Assembly: GCF_000156235.1 (NCBI RefSeq)
Contig: NZ_DS996805.1
Location: forward strand, 1-64,000
DNA: 64,000 bases
Direction: 5' to 3'
Source: Pseudovibrio sp000156235
GTDB lineage: Bacteria > Pseudomonadota > Alphaproteobacteria > Rhizobiales > Stappiaceae
This document shows positions 55,010-64,000 of this stretch, in pieces. The notes under the pieces were generated by a model. It did not search any database. It had not been told where the DNA came from and saw only the letters and a program-made list of their open reading frames with translations. Both the position numbers and the translations under genes were made by a program. The first letter of the stretch is position 1. Every line of letters begins with the position of its first letter.

Positions 55010-58000
55010 ATGTCAGAGCGTCAAGCGTCTTCCACGAACACAGCCACCAACACCTCCCAAGCTACGATTCCTCCGCAAACGCTGAAGATTGGCGTTGTTG
55101 CAGAAGGAAGCTCTGAGGTTCTCGTTCGGCAGCCAGGTCAGCTGGTCGACTTCAGCCAGATGCTGGAGGTGCCTGTCAGTCTCTTCCGATATGGCGAAAG
55201 CCTGCAGATCCTGTTCTCTGGTGGGGGAACACTGCTTGTTGAAGGGTTCTTTACTGGTGACCAGACCGACGCTTCTCTGATCCTGAGTGAAAACCAGGCA
55301 CTGACCATCGAAGAGTTTGGGGCTCTGGTTGAAATTCTGCCAGTTGATACTCTGCAGACCGCTGCAGGTGATGGCACGCCGATTGCTGATCAGCTGGAAG
55401 AGCCAGGAAGTTCCGGTCAGGACTTTGACGACAACCCTGACGGTGGGCCACTGGGGCCAGGGCTGAATGTTAATGATCTGCTGAGGCCAGAAGACAATGC
55501 AGGTGCAGCTGCGGCCAATGATGACCCTGAGCAGGACGTGGATGATGTTCCTGTTGCCGGTATTGCAGAAGTTGGTGCTCTTGATGAGACTGACTGGGCA
55601 GATGCTGGTAAAGGACCGCTTTCCTTTACAGGTAATCTGAACGTTGATTTCGGTCTTGATGGTGTTGCTGAGCGTTCTTTGCAGTTCCAGCTGGACAATG
55701 GTGTACCGGTTGATCGTGCAGGCAACCCTTTGAGCCTAACAGCTGACGGGCAGCCTCTTTCCTATGAAGTGCAGGACTTGACTGCGGATGCTGCCAATGA
55801 AATTGGCGATGGAAGCCAGTTGCTGACAGCTAAGCTGCCGAATGGTGAAGTTGTTTTCGAGGTTCTGCTCAACACGTTTACCGAGACGGGGGCGTACACC
55901 TTTACGCTGCGCGGTAATCTAGATCATCTGGAAGCAGATGTGAAAGACATTCTGGCACTTGAATTTGGTTTCCAGGCTTTTGATGCGGATGGTGATTCAG
56001 CAGACTCGTTCCTGATCGTGAACGTTGCTGACGACCTGCCAGAAATTGGTGAGCCAACCACCGGTACCGTTGATGAAGATGGTATTCCTGATATCGGCAA
56101 CAACAACGACAATGCTGATGGCGATGCGCCGGCAACCTCCAATACGATAACAGCATCTCTCGATATTGATTGGGGTGCTGATGATGCAGACAGCGAGCAG
56201 GGCGGCATTGGTGATCGCTCTGTTAAGTTTGCCGGAACTCCTGAGGCGCCACAAGGACTGACCTCCGAGGGTGTTGCTCTGGTCTACTCCCTCAGCGATG
56301 ACGGTACTGAGTTGACCGCGACCAAAGGTGATGGTGGTGAAGCCGTCTTCAAAGTGATTTTGTCCGATGACGCTGCAGGTACTTACAGCTTTGAGCTCAT
56401 GGGCCCTCTGGATCACTCAATTGCCAACACTGAAGATGACATCAACCTGACTTTCGATTTTGTTGCAACCGATAGCGACGGCGACACTGCAAGCTCAAGC
56501 TTCACTGTGATTGTTGATGATGATGGTCCAAGCCTGACAGGTGAAGAGCAGGGCGTTACTGTTGATGAAGATGATATCGATACCATCTTCTCTACTGGTA
56601 CCAGCCCTGATTACTGGGGCTTTGAAGGCGATGAGAGCCTGACTGAGTTCTGGACTGGTGCAGCAATCTCATTCGGCGATCTGCAAGGTGTTGTTAATTT
56701 TGGTGCAGATGGGGATGCGGGCGCTAGCTCGTTCACATTCGTCAATGATGCCACGCAGCAGCTGACCAGTCTTGGTCTGACCTCTGACGGAGATAGCATT
56801 CAGTTTGACAGTCTTCAGCTGACACCAAATATCACTCTGATGCTTGGTGTCGCGAATGGTCGTCCTGTTATTGGTCTAGCACTGAATAGTGAAACTAGTG
56901 AGTTTGCCGTGTTACAGGCGGATCAGCTGGATCATGTTGCAGGTAATGGTGAGAACACTGCATTGCGGCTCAGTGATGGCACCACGATTGATGCCATTGA
57001 CTTTGGTTCTGTGATTGTTGCCAGGGATGGAGACGGGGATACCGTCGAACTGGGTGGCAAGCTGGATGTGACTGTCGTTGATGATATTCCTGAGCCTCAC
57101 ATCTGGGTGGATGATCATATCCGCATTGATGAGACTGAAGGTGATCACAGCGACAACGTTCCTGCGAAGTGGCGTATTCGCAAGCTGTTTAAAGACATTG
57201 ATGATAAAGGTAGTGACCCAGACCTGAGTGGGCCGATCTACGCGCGCAATGATGTTCTGGACTTCCATAGACATGTTGGAGCTGATGAGCGTGGCAGCCA
57301 TGAGCTCGTATTCCGCATTGATGATGCTGCGTCTGGTTTGACCACGACAGAAGGTGAAGCGATTACGCTTACTCTGGAAGATGGTCAGATTGTTGGCCGT
57401 GTTCCAAGTGGAGAGGCTGCGTTTGCGATCCACCTGCATCAGAACGGAAAGGTCTCAATGGTTCAGTACATGTCCATTGAGCATCCGGATACCGACTCTT
57501 CCGATGAGCACGTATCGCTTGATGGAAAAGTCACCGCGATCCTGACGGTTACAGATGAAGATGGTGATGCTGTTTCAACTGAGATTGCTGTTGGTGGCTT
57601 GCTGACATTTGATGACGACGGTCCGCGTGTAACCAATCAGCAGCGGGATGTCACCATTGATGAAGATGATATCGATACGCCTCTGTCTACCGGCACCAGC
57701 CCTGATTATTGGGGGATTGAGGGTGACGGCAACTGGACTGACTTCTGGACCGGTTCTGCGATTAATACTGGTAGTTTACAGGGTGTTGTCGACTTTGGAG
57801 CTGATGGAGATGCTGGTTCAGGTTCCTTCACCTTTGCAGGTGATGCAGAACAACAGCTGACAGATCTGGGACTGACCTCAGATGGAGATACCGTTGAGTT
57901 CCAGAGTGTTCAGCTGAATGCCAAGCTTACACTGATGGTCGGCATTGCTGATGGCCGTCCGGTTATTGGTTTGATCCTGAACAGTGAAACTGGTGAGTTT

Positions 58001-61000
58001 GCTGTGTTGCAGGCGGACCAGTTGGATCACGTTACCGGTCATGGTGAGAATACTGCGCTTCAGCTCAGTGATGGTTCCACGATTGATGCCATCGACTTCG
58101 GTTCCGTGATTGTTGCGACAGACGGGGACGGGGATACCGTTGATCTGGACGGCAAGCTGAATGTGACCGTTGTTGATGATGTTCCAGAACCACATATCTG
58201 GGTGGATGATCATATTCGCATCGATGAGACTGAAGGGCCTCATAGCGATAATATTCCGCCTTGGTTCGGCTTTAACACATTCAAAGACGTTGATAGCATA
58301 GGCAGTGACCCAGACCTGAGTGGCCCGATCTACGCGCGCAATGATGTTCTGGACTTCCATAGACATGTTGGTGCTGATGAGCGTGGCAGCCATGAACTCG
58401 TGTTCCGCATTGATGATGCTACGTCTGGTTTGACCACGACAGAAGGTGAAAAGATTACGCTTACTCTGGAAGACGGCCAGATTGTTGGCCGTGTTCCAAG
58501 TGGAGAGGCAGCGTTTGCGATCCACCTGCATCAGAACGGCAATGTTTCAATGGTTCAATACATGTCCATTAAACATCCGGATACCGACTCTTCCGATGAA
58601 CATGTGTCTCTTGATGGAAAAGTCACTGCAATCCTGACGGTTACTGATGAAGATGGTGATGAAGTTTCAACGGAGATTTCTGTCGGGCATTTGCTGACCT
58701 TCGACGATGACGGACCACATATTGAGGAGTTTTTCACCACCGGTGAAACTGTTGAGCTGGATGAGACAAGCGGTGAGCAGTATGATGAAGTTGCTGCGGC
58801 TCCGGATTCTGATATTCGTGCATTGTTTGCTGCAGTTGAGGTTGACGCTGCTGTTGATCCGGATATGGAGACGATCTTTGGCCAGCAGCAGGGTGTTCTG
58901 GATGCTGAGATCTTTGGAGGGGCTGACGGTGTTAGTGATGTTGCCGTTTCTCTGGAAATTTCTGCTGAAGGTCTGAACTCCGGATTGCAGACGACTGAAG
59001 GTGTTCAGATCAACCTTTACACAGAGGGTGATCTGATTGTTGGTCGTGCGGGTGACGGTGATGCGGCTGTAATCTTTGCTGTTTCCATCGATGACAATGG
59101 AACGGTCAGTGTGGTTCAATATGCTTCACTTGAGCATACTCAGCCGGGGCATGACGACAGTCTTGATCTTGGTGATCTGATCGTTGCTCGTCTGACCATC
59201 ACAGATGGTGATGGTGATACAGACACAGCAACTACTGTGATTGGCGACAAGATCATTTTCCATGATGATGAGCCCGATGCCATTCGCTCTGGCTCTCAGA
59301 TTGTGGTGGATGAGGCCACTGATCTTGGAACTGTCGTCTCTGGCCAATTGCAGTTTGAAGAAGGTGCTGATGGTGCGACGGTTACTGGCGCTCACTTCCG
59401 CAATTCTCAGGGCTATGTCCGCCGCTATGACATGGAAGAGCCTCAAGGGCAGCGTGGCGATTTCCTGACTGTGGGTGGTGAGAAGATTGTTCTTTCCAGC
59501 ACTACGGATGCGAGTGGCATCATCACACTTGAAGGTACGACCGAAACGAGTGGTAGCTCTGCCTTTACGGTGGTTGTTCAGCCTGATGGATCCTATGAGT
59601 TTACTCAGATACTCGGCTTTGACCATCCAGATACAGGTGAAGCTGGTAGCGACGATAGCATCGACCTGCGTCTGCGCTTTACTGTCACTGATGGTGATGG
59701 AGATACGTCGACAGCAACAGCTGTAATCTCGGTTCAGGATGATGAAGTTGTTCTCACGGGTGATACAGTCTCTGCGAAAGCAGATGAAGACGATATTGTC
59801 GGTGACAGATCTGGTGTGCCGGGTAACCAACCAAATGATGGCAATGGCGATGGTTCGACTACGGGTGCCAATGACGTCAAAGGCCCTGCTTATGTGACCG
59901 AAAACATTAGCAATCTCGTTGATTTTGGTAATGACGGGGGCACGTTTGTTATTGCTGATGACGCTGTTTCTACACTTGAGGGCATGGACCTGAAATCAGG
60001 TGGTGGAAAACTGTCTTATGTGGTGATTGGCAGTAAGCTGGTTGGATATCTCGAAACTACGGGAGACACAGAGTACAGTTTTGCTAATGATCATCCGGTG
60101 TTCTCACTTGAGTTGACGTCTGACAATGGTGATGTGGTCTTCAAACTGTTTGATCAGCTTGATCATGTTGCTGGCCATCTGGAGAACGAACACAGCGGAG
60201 AGCTGCTGATTGATTTTGGAAGTGTCATCGACGCTGTTGATGGTGATGGCGATCGCGTCAATCTGAATGGTAAGTTCACAATCCAGATCATCGATGATGT
60301 TCCTTACGTCGATTACAACGCTTATGAAAAGAACCTCGTTGTAAATGGTTCTTTTGAGCAGCCTGATATTGGTTCCTCATATAGCTTCTTCAGCTCTATA
60401 GATGGATGGCAGTCTACCAATGGGACTGGATTCGAGATCCATTCTGATAGCTTTAGCCAACCAAGAGATGGTGAGCAGTATCTAGAGCTGGATATGGATG
60501 CAGGTGGTGCTGTTGATGGCATCTATCAGAACATCGTAACAGAAGCAGATGCTCAGTATGAGCTGCTGTTCAGTCTGGCGGATCGTTCTGACAATGGTCC
60601 AAGCAGTGAAGTGCGTGTCCTTTGGAATGGTGTAGAAGTTGGTGTTTACTCGACTGATAGTACCGACTGGACAAACATCTCAGTTAACGTTGTTGGTACT
60701 GGTCAGGATGGCGGTGATCGCCTTGAGTTTGTTGAGGTTTCAGGTTCAAGCCAAAACAATGGACTTGGGACGTACCTTGATAACATCCAGCTTTACAAAA
60801 CAGCAGGGTATGTTGATGAGGCTGAACTTGGTGGAGCTGCGCCAGTTGTTGCAACGGATTCTCTTGGCATCTTGTGGGGCGCTGATGATGCGAACACCAA
60901 CACTGGTGGTGTTGGTGACAGGTCCGTTGTCTTCGATACATCGAGCACCAATCCTCCAAGTGGCTTGAGTTCTGACGGCGTTCAACTGGTCTATGAGTTC

Positions 61001-64000
61001 AGTGCGGATGGAACCACGCTTAAGGCATTGAAAGGCCCTGGTGGAGACGAAGTCTTTACAGTGACTTTGTCTGATGCAGATGCAGGCTCTTACACCTTCA
61101 CGCTTATTGGTAATCTTGATCACGATGTTGCTGGGTCTGAAGAAGACCTACTGCTGGACTTCAGCTTTACCGCGAAAGACAGTGATGGTGATACTGCATC
61201 TGGCAGCTTCAGGGTTGTTGTAAATGATGATCTGCTTGAGATCGGATCGCCATTGGCCAGCACCGTTGATGAGGATGGACTGCTCGACGGTAACAAAGAC
61301 AGCGCCAGCGGAGATGCAGCAGCAACTTCAGCTTCAGTAAGTGATGTCTCTCTTGATATCAACTGGGGTGCAGATGATGGTGTCCGCACTATCACATTTG
61401 CTTCTAACTCAGTTCTGCCAGCAGGGTTGGCTTCTGATGGTGTGCCTCTCGTCTATACTCTTAGTCAGGGTGACACTGTCCTAACAGCGACGAAGGCTGG
61501 TTCTAGCGAAGTTGTTTTCGTAGTTACTCTTTCAGATGAGGGTACTGGCTCTTACAGCTTTGACTTGAAGGGCAACCTTGATCATTCAGCCGGTGCTGAT
61601 GAGAATGATATCAATCTGTCATTTGAGTTTGTTGCGACTGATGGTGATGGGGATACCGCTTCTTCCAGTTTCATTGTCACTGTCGATGATGACATGCCGG
61701 TGATTGGTGCACCTGCTGATAGTGTTGTTGATGAAGATGGTCTGGCAGCTGGTAATAAGGACGACGCTCCTGGTGATGCAGCTGCGACTGAGACAATGGT
61801 TGACGATGTTGCGCTCGACATCAGCTGGGGTGCTGACAATGCCAACAGTGATGCTGGTGGCGCCGGTGATCGCTCTGTCACATTTGCATCCAACTCGGTG
61901 TTGCCAGCAGGGCTGAGCTCTGATGGTGTATCTCTCGTCTATACCCTTAGCCAGGGTGATACTGTTCTTACAGCGACGAAGGCTGGTTCTAGCGAAGTTG
62001 TTTTCGTTGTTACTCTTTCAGATGAGGGCACAGGCTCTTACAGCTTTGATTTGAAGGGCAACCTTGATCATCCAGCGGGTGATGATGAGAATGATATTGA
62101 TCTGACTTTCAACTTTGTCGCGAAAGACAGTGATGGAGACACAGCGTCTTCAAACTTCACTGTGACGGTTGACGATGACAGCCCAGTGCTTGACGACGGC
62201 GTCTATGGCCAGAACCTTGTAATAAATGGCTCCTTTGAGGATCCTGATATCGGTTCTAAAGGGCATAAAGCTGTCGACACAATGTCTGGCTGGATGTCTA
62301 CCAACGGCACTAAGTTTGAGATCCATTCCAACAGCTTCAGTCCATCTTCTGACGGAGGCCAGTATCTAGAGCTGGACAAGGATGGAGCTAACTCGAATAA
62401 AGTAGACGGCATCTATCAGAACATCAGCACAGAGGCGAACACGCAGTATGAGTTGTCGTTTGACCTTGCTGACCGCATTAACAATGATCCGGGCAGTGAT
62501 GTGAGAGTGCTGTGGAACGGTGTTGAAGTTGGCGATGGTGTCTATTCGACAGACAGCACTGACTGGTCAAACTTCACAATTACTGTTGTCGGCACAGGTC
62601 AGGCAGGTGGAGATCGCCTCGAGTTTATCGAGCTGACTACTCCTGGCCAGAACAACGGCCTTGGCACATATCTGGATAACATCCAGCTCCATAAAGTCGG
62701 GCCTATTGTTGATGAAGCTGACATTGCAGGCGGCTCTGCTGTTGCGAGCGATGAACTTCACATTAAGTGGGGTGCTGATGATGCAACCAGTGGCACAAAT
62801 GCCAGAGCTGTAACTTTTGCGGATAGTCTTGATGGGACAGTAGCCAAAACTGATGAAAACACTGATCTGAAGTCCGCTGGTTCACCTGTCTTCCTTAAGT
62901 CATTCGGCGCTGTTCTGATTGGATACACCGATGTGGTGCCTCAGAATGCTACAGATACTGATGATGCGGTCTTCACGGTCACGTTGTCTAGTGATGGTTC
63001 CGGTGCTTACACATTTGAGTTGCTCGGACAGTTAGATCACGAAGGCTCAGAAGCCGAAGACCTCTCGCTTACCTTTGATTTTGTTGCTACGGATAGCGAT
63101 GGTGATGGTGTTTCTGGTGATTTCACCGTCAACATCGTTGATGATGTTCCGACCGGTGCTGCAGATAATGCCAGCGGTGAGGAGGACGTGTCCTTCAAGA
63201 TTGACGTACTGGCAAATGACGAAGTTGGTGCTGATAAGGCAGCAACGATCCTCCTTGAGAACGATGGGGAGACTGCTCAAAAAGGTACTGTAACTGTCAA
63301 TCCAGATGGAACGGTGCAGTACACTTCACCACACGAAAACTTTAATGGTTCTGATAGCTTCAGCTACGTCATTGAGGATGCTGATGGCGATCGTTCAGAA
63401 GTGATTACGGTGACTGTTGAAGTTACACCGGTGAATGATCATCCTGAACTAACTGTTACAGATGTGCAGTCCAAGTTTGACGAAAACGGAACAGGTCCGG
63501 TTGCAAAATTCAGCGCAGCTGATGTTGACGGTGATGCGCTCACATACTCACTGAGTGGAGATGATGCTCATCTCTTCGAAATCAGAGGTAATGAAGTTTA
63601 CTTCAAAGCCGCACCTGATTTTGAGAACCCGCTAGATGTGGGGACAGACCAAGAGTATGACTTCAACATTGTCGTAAGTGACGGCCACGAAGAAGTCAGT
63701 GAAGATATCTCTGTGTCAGTGACTGATCAGGCTGCTGAGCTTTCACTTTCTCTTTCTAGTAAGAATGTTGCCTTCTCAGTTGCAGATGATTTCAAAGGTC
63801 CTGACAACAATAATGGTCAACCAGGAGGCTACTCGGGTAGTGATGGTAGCCGGTTATGGTTGGACGGTTCTTGGCATGAAGTTGGCGACGATGACAGTTC
63901 GACAAATTACAATGGAAAGATCGTATCTAACTACCAAGACTTAGGGGACAATCTGCTTAACTATCATCTCGTGATTAAAGGTGATGGTGAGATTTCAAGA
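55010..64000 (+). CDS. Giant LapA-like RTX adhesin, N-terminal part (continues beyond the window)
   Basis: An open frame of 2,997 codons runs from ATG 55010 to the window end with no stop seen. Residues 1-120 form a LapA-type retention module ending in TAAG (117-120), the expected LapG cut site. After an acidic Gly/Pro linker come about twelve Ig-like Ca-binding repeats, each closing with a DxDGDxxxxxF...VDD pattern, resembling T1SS-143/VCBS-type adhesin repeats. Two jelly-roll modules (60319-60800, 62203-62700) interrupt them; a tandem-95-like repeat and a cadherin-like domain follow (63130-63720). The C-terminal RTX and secretion signal lie outside. The protein is very acidic. The Shine-Dalgarno is weak, and an in-frame stop at 54980 with no other start codon fixes the start. 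Frame continuity was checked at several points, not every codon. Confidence 0.92.
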   Translation, partial: MSERQASSTNTATNTSQATIPPQTLKIGVVAEGSSEVLVRQPGQLVDFSQMLEVPVSLFRYGESLQILFSGGGTLLVEGFFTGDQTDASLILSENQALTIEEFGALVEILPVDTLQTAAGDGTPIADQLEEPGSSGQDFDDNPDGGPLGPGLNVNDLLRPEDNAGAAAANDDPEQDVDDVPVAGIAEVGALDETDWADAGKGPLSFTGNLNVDFGLDGVAERSLQFQLDNGVPVDRAGNPLSLTADGQPLSYEVQDLTADAANEIGDGSQLLTAKLPNGEVVFEVLLNTFTETGAYTFTLRGNLDHLEADVKDILALEFGFQAFDADGDSADSFLIVNVADDLPEIGEPTTGTVDEDGIPDIGNNNDNADGDAPATSNTITASLDIDWGADDADSEQGGIGDRSVKFAGTPEAPQGLTSEGVALVYSLSDDGTELTATKGDGGEAVFKVILSDDAAGTYSFELMGPLDHSIANTEDDINLTFDFVATDSDGDTASSSFTVIVDDDGPSLTGEEQGVTVDEDDIDTIFSTGTSPDYWGFEGDESLTEFWTGAAISFGDLQGVVNFGADGDAGASSFTFVNDATQQLTSLGLTSDGDSIQFDSLQLTPNITLMLGVANGRPVIGLALNSETSEFAVLQADQLDHVAGNGENTALRLSDGTTIDAIDFGSVIVARDGDGDTVELGGKLDVTVVDDIPEPHIWVDDHIRIDETEGDHSDNVPAKWRIRKLFKDIDDKGSDPDLSGPIYARNDVLDFHRHVGADERGSHELVFRIDDAASGLTTTEGEAITLTLEDGQIVGRVPSGEAAFAIHLHQNGKVSMVQYMSIEHPDTDSSDEHVSLDGKVTAILTVTDEDGDAVSTEIAVGGLLTFDDDGPRVTNQQRDVTIDEDDIDTPLSTGTSPDYWGIEGDGNWTDFWTGSAINTGSLQGVVDFGADGDAGSGSFTFAGDAEQQLTDLGLTSDGDTVEFQSVQLNAKLTLMVGIADGRPVIGLILNSETGEFAVLQADQLDHVTGHGENTALQLSDGSTIDAIDFGSVIVATDGDGDTVDLDGKLNVTVVDDVPEPHIWVDDHIRIDETEGPHSDNIPPWFGFNTFKDVDSIGSDPDLSGPIYARNDVLDFHRHVGADERGSHELVFRIDDATSGLTTTEGEKITLTLEDGQIVGRVPSGEAAFAIHLHQNGNVSMVQYMSIKHPDTDSSDEHVSLDGKVTAILTVTDEDGDEVSTEISVGHLLTFDDDGPHIEEFFTTGETVELDETSGEQYDEVAAAPDSDIRALFAAVEVDAAVDPDMETIFGQQQGVLDAEIFGGADGVSDVAVSLEISAEGLNSGLQTTEGVQINLYTEGDLIVGRAGDGDAAVIFAVSIDDNGTVSVVQYASLEHTQPGHDDSLDLGDLIVARLTITDGDGDTDTATTVIGDKIIFHDDEPDAIRSGSQIVVDEATDLGTVVSGQLQFEEGADGATVTGAHFRNSQGYVRRYDMEEPQGQRGDFLTVGGEKIVLSSTTDASGIITLEGTTETSGSSAFTVVVQPDGSYEFTQILGFDHPDTGEAGSDDSIDLRLRFTVTDGDGDTSTATAVISVQDDEVVLTGDTVSAKADEDDIVGDRSGVPGNQPNDGNGDGSTTGANDVKGPAYVTENISNLVDFGNDGGTFVIADDAVSTLEGMDLKSGGGKLSYVVIGSKLVGYLETTGDTEYSFANDHPVFSLELTSDNGDVVFKLFDQLDHVAGHLENEHSGELLIDFGSVIDAVDGDGDRVNLNGKFTIQIIDDVPYVDYNAYEKNLVVNGSFEQPDIGSSYSFFSSIDGWQSTNGTGFEIHSDSFSQPRDGEQYLELDMDAGGAVDGIYQNIVTEADAQYELLFSLADRSDNGPSSEVRVLWNGVEVGVYSTDSTDWTNISVNVVGTGQDGGDRLEFVEVSGSSQNNGLGTYLDNIQLYKTAGYVDEAELGGAAPVVATDSLGILWGADDANTNTGGVGDRSVVFDTSSTNPPSGLSSDGVQLVYEFSADGTTLKALKGPGGDEVFTVTLSDADAGSYTFTLIGNLDHDVAGSEEDLLLDFSFTAKDSDGDTASGSFRVVVNDDLLEIGSPLASTVDEDGLLDGNKDSASGDAAATSASVSDVSLDINWGADDGVRTITFASNSVLPAGLASDGVPLVYTLSQGDTVLTATKAGSSEVVFVVTLSDEGTGSYSFDLKGNLDHSAGADENDINLSFEFVATDGDGDTASSSFIVTVDDDMPVIGAPADSVVDEDGLAAGNKDDAPGDAAATETMVDDVALDISWGADNANSDAGGAGDRSVTFASNSVLPAGLSSDGVSLVYTLSQGDTVLTATKAGSSEVVFVVTLSDEGTGSYSFDLKGNLDHPAGDDENDIDLTFNFVAKDSDGDTASSNFTVTVDDDSPVLDDGVYGQNLVINGSFEDPDIGSKGHKAVDTMSGWMSTNGTKFEIHSNSFSPSSDGGQYLELDKDGANSNKVDGIYQNISTEANTQYELSFDLADRINNDPGSDVRVLWNGVEVGDGVYSTDSTDWSNFTITVVGTGQAGGDRLEFIELTTPGQNNGLGTYLDNIQLHKVGPIVDEADIAGGSAVASDELHIKWGADDATSGTNARAVTFADSLDGTVAKTDENTDLKSAGSPVFLKSFGAVLIGYTDVVPQNATDTDDAVFTVTLSSDGSGAYTFELLGQLDHEGSEAEDLSLTFDFVATDSDGDGVSGDFTVNIVDDVPTGAADNASGEEDVSFKIDVLANDEVGADKAATILLENDGETAQKGTVTVNPDGTVQYTSPHENFNGSDSFSYVIEDADGDRSEVITVTVEVTPVNDHPELTVTDVQSKFDENGTGPVAKFSAADVDGDALTYSLSGDDAHLFEIRGNEVYFKAAPDFENPLDVGTDQEYDFNIVVSDGHEEVSEDISVSVTDQAAELSLSLSSKNVAFSVADDFKGPDNNNGQPGGYSGSDGSRLWLDGSWHEVGDDDSSTNYNGKIVSNYQDLGDNLLNYHLVIKGDGEISR
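55358..55369 (+). other. LapG cleavage site TAAG in the adhesin retention module
   Basis: Codons 117-120 encode T-A-A-G, preceded by VDTLQ. LapA-type adhesins are cut between the two alanines. The position, about 118 residues from the N-terminus, agrees well with the known site near residue 108 of Pseudomonas LapA. Confidence 0.82.
56530..58735. repeat. Two tandem adhesin repeats of about 1,095 bp
   Basis: The segment containing GATGAAGATGATATCGATAC recurs at 56564 and 57659, a period of 1,095 bases (365 codons). Long stretches are nearly identical, for example 57104-57540 against 58190-58640. One patch of about 20 codons after DETEG...HSDN differs completely between copies. A third, diverged unit begins near 58750. 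The identity indicates recent duplication or gene conversion. Confidence 0.9.
60319..60800 (+). other. Jelly-roll (DUF642-like) module in the adhesin, copy 1
   Basis: The adhesin frame here reads LVVNGSFEQPDIG, then GWQSTNGTGFEIH, GEQYLELDMD, DGIYQNIVTEADAQYEL and GTYLDNIQLYK. The order NGSFE, GW, QYLELD, Y.L.F and LDNI is that of DUF642/PA14-like carbohydrate-binding jelly rolls. It may bind glycans on host or algal surfaces; the ligand is unknown. Confidence 0.65.
61265..62190. repeat. Two near-identical short adhesin repeats (period about 462-486 bp)
   Basis: GTTGATGARGATGG starts units at 61265 and 61727. The block from about 61448 to 61591 recurs at about 61934-62077 with only scattered third-position changes. 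The second copy carries a 24-base insertion after ISWGADN that accounts for the period change from 462 to 486. Confidence 0.88.
62203..62700 (+). other. Jelly-roll (DUF642-like) module in the adhesin, copy 2
   Basis: A second module with the same order of motifs as at 60319: LVINGSFEDPDIGSKGH, GWMSTNGTKFEIH, GQYLELDKDG, DGIYQNISTEANTQYEL and GTYLDNIQLHK. Both copies are followed by a V-DEA-type linker and another Ig-like repeat, so module plus repeats may have been copied together. Confidence 0.65.

Noticed and set aside
57878..58531. Minus-strand frames of about 150-230 codons across the adhesin repeats
   Set aside because: They recur because the sense-strand repeats recur, have no RBS, and share the repetitive text of each copy. 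They are shadows.

Overview
The window looks like the chromosome of a marine alphaproteobacterium. The 16S gene and the rrn order 16S - tRNA-Ile(GAT) - tRNA-Ala(TGC) - 23S - 5S are alphaproteobacterial, base composition is near 50-55% GC, and TRAP transporters, an Fds-type formate dehydrogenase and a Lap-type adhesin system fit a Pseudovibrio/Stappiaceae-like bacterium. The genus is inferred from remembered 16S features, not from a search.

Layout. 1-5810: a complete rrn operon with promoter, boxA-like leader, processing stems and terminator. 5810-7450: a decayed stretch with coding remnants, a heptamer tandem repeat and a DedA-like fragment. 7481-26043: a sulfoquinovose (SQ) catabolic region with a DeoR regulator, SF kinase, SLA reductase, aldose epimerase, TauE/SafE exporter, class II aldolase, fucose-isomerase-like protein, TRAP transporter, GH31 sulfoquinovosidase, DhaK-DhaL-DhaM and glycerol dehydrogenase. 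26111-31756: an AaeXAB-like efflux operon, then an AmpR-like regulator divergent from a class A beta-lactamase. 31817-35335: a sulfatase divergent from a second DeoR regulator, and a DMT transporter. 35520-41747: a LysR regulator and fdsGBA-D formate dehydrogenase. 41822-48123: an RpiR regulator, nitrilase-family amidohydrolase and enoyl-CoA hydratase, divergent from a second TRAP transporter of unknown substrate. 48768-64000: a type I secretion system (TolC, LapB-like ABC, LapC-like adaptor), a LapG-like protease and the first 2,997 codons of a giant LapA-like adhesin that runs off the window.

How the main system works (inference from family membership). SQ or sulfoquinovosyl glycerol enters through the TRAP transporter. 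The GH31 enzyme, which keeps the catalytic and sulfonate-binding residues of E. coli YihQ, releases SQ and glycerol. SQ is mutarotated, isomerised, phosphorylated by the YihV-like kinase and cleaved by the class II aldolase to DHAP and sulfolactaldehyde (SLA). The YihU-like reductase turns SLA into DHPS, which TauE/SafE may export. Glycerol would be oxidised by GldA to dihydroxyacetone and phosphorylated by DhaKLM to DHAP. The cluster could therefore use both halves of SQ-glycerol, and the NADH made by GldA could be consumed by SLA reduction. Compared with the E. coli yih cluster, the isomerase, aldolase and importer are replaced by unrelated proteins. A shared motif, AATGAYCRTTWA, lies in four promoter regions of this cluster.

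The second notable system is the adhesin module. The LapG-like protease keeps its Cys-His-Asp triad and the adhesin N-terminus carries a TAAG di-alanine site, so regulated surface release is likely. No LapD-type c-di-GMP receptor is visible here.
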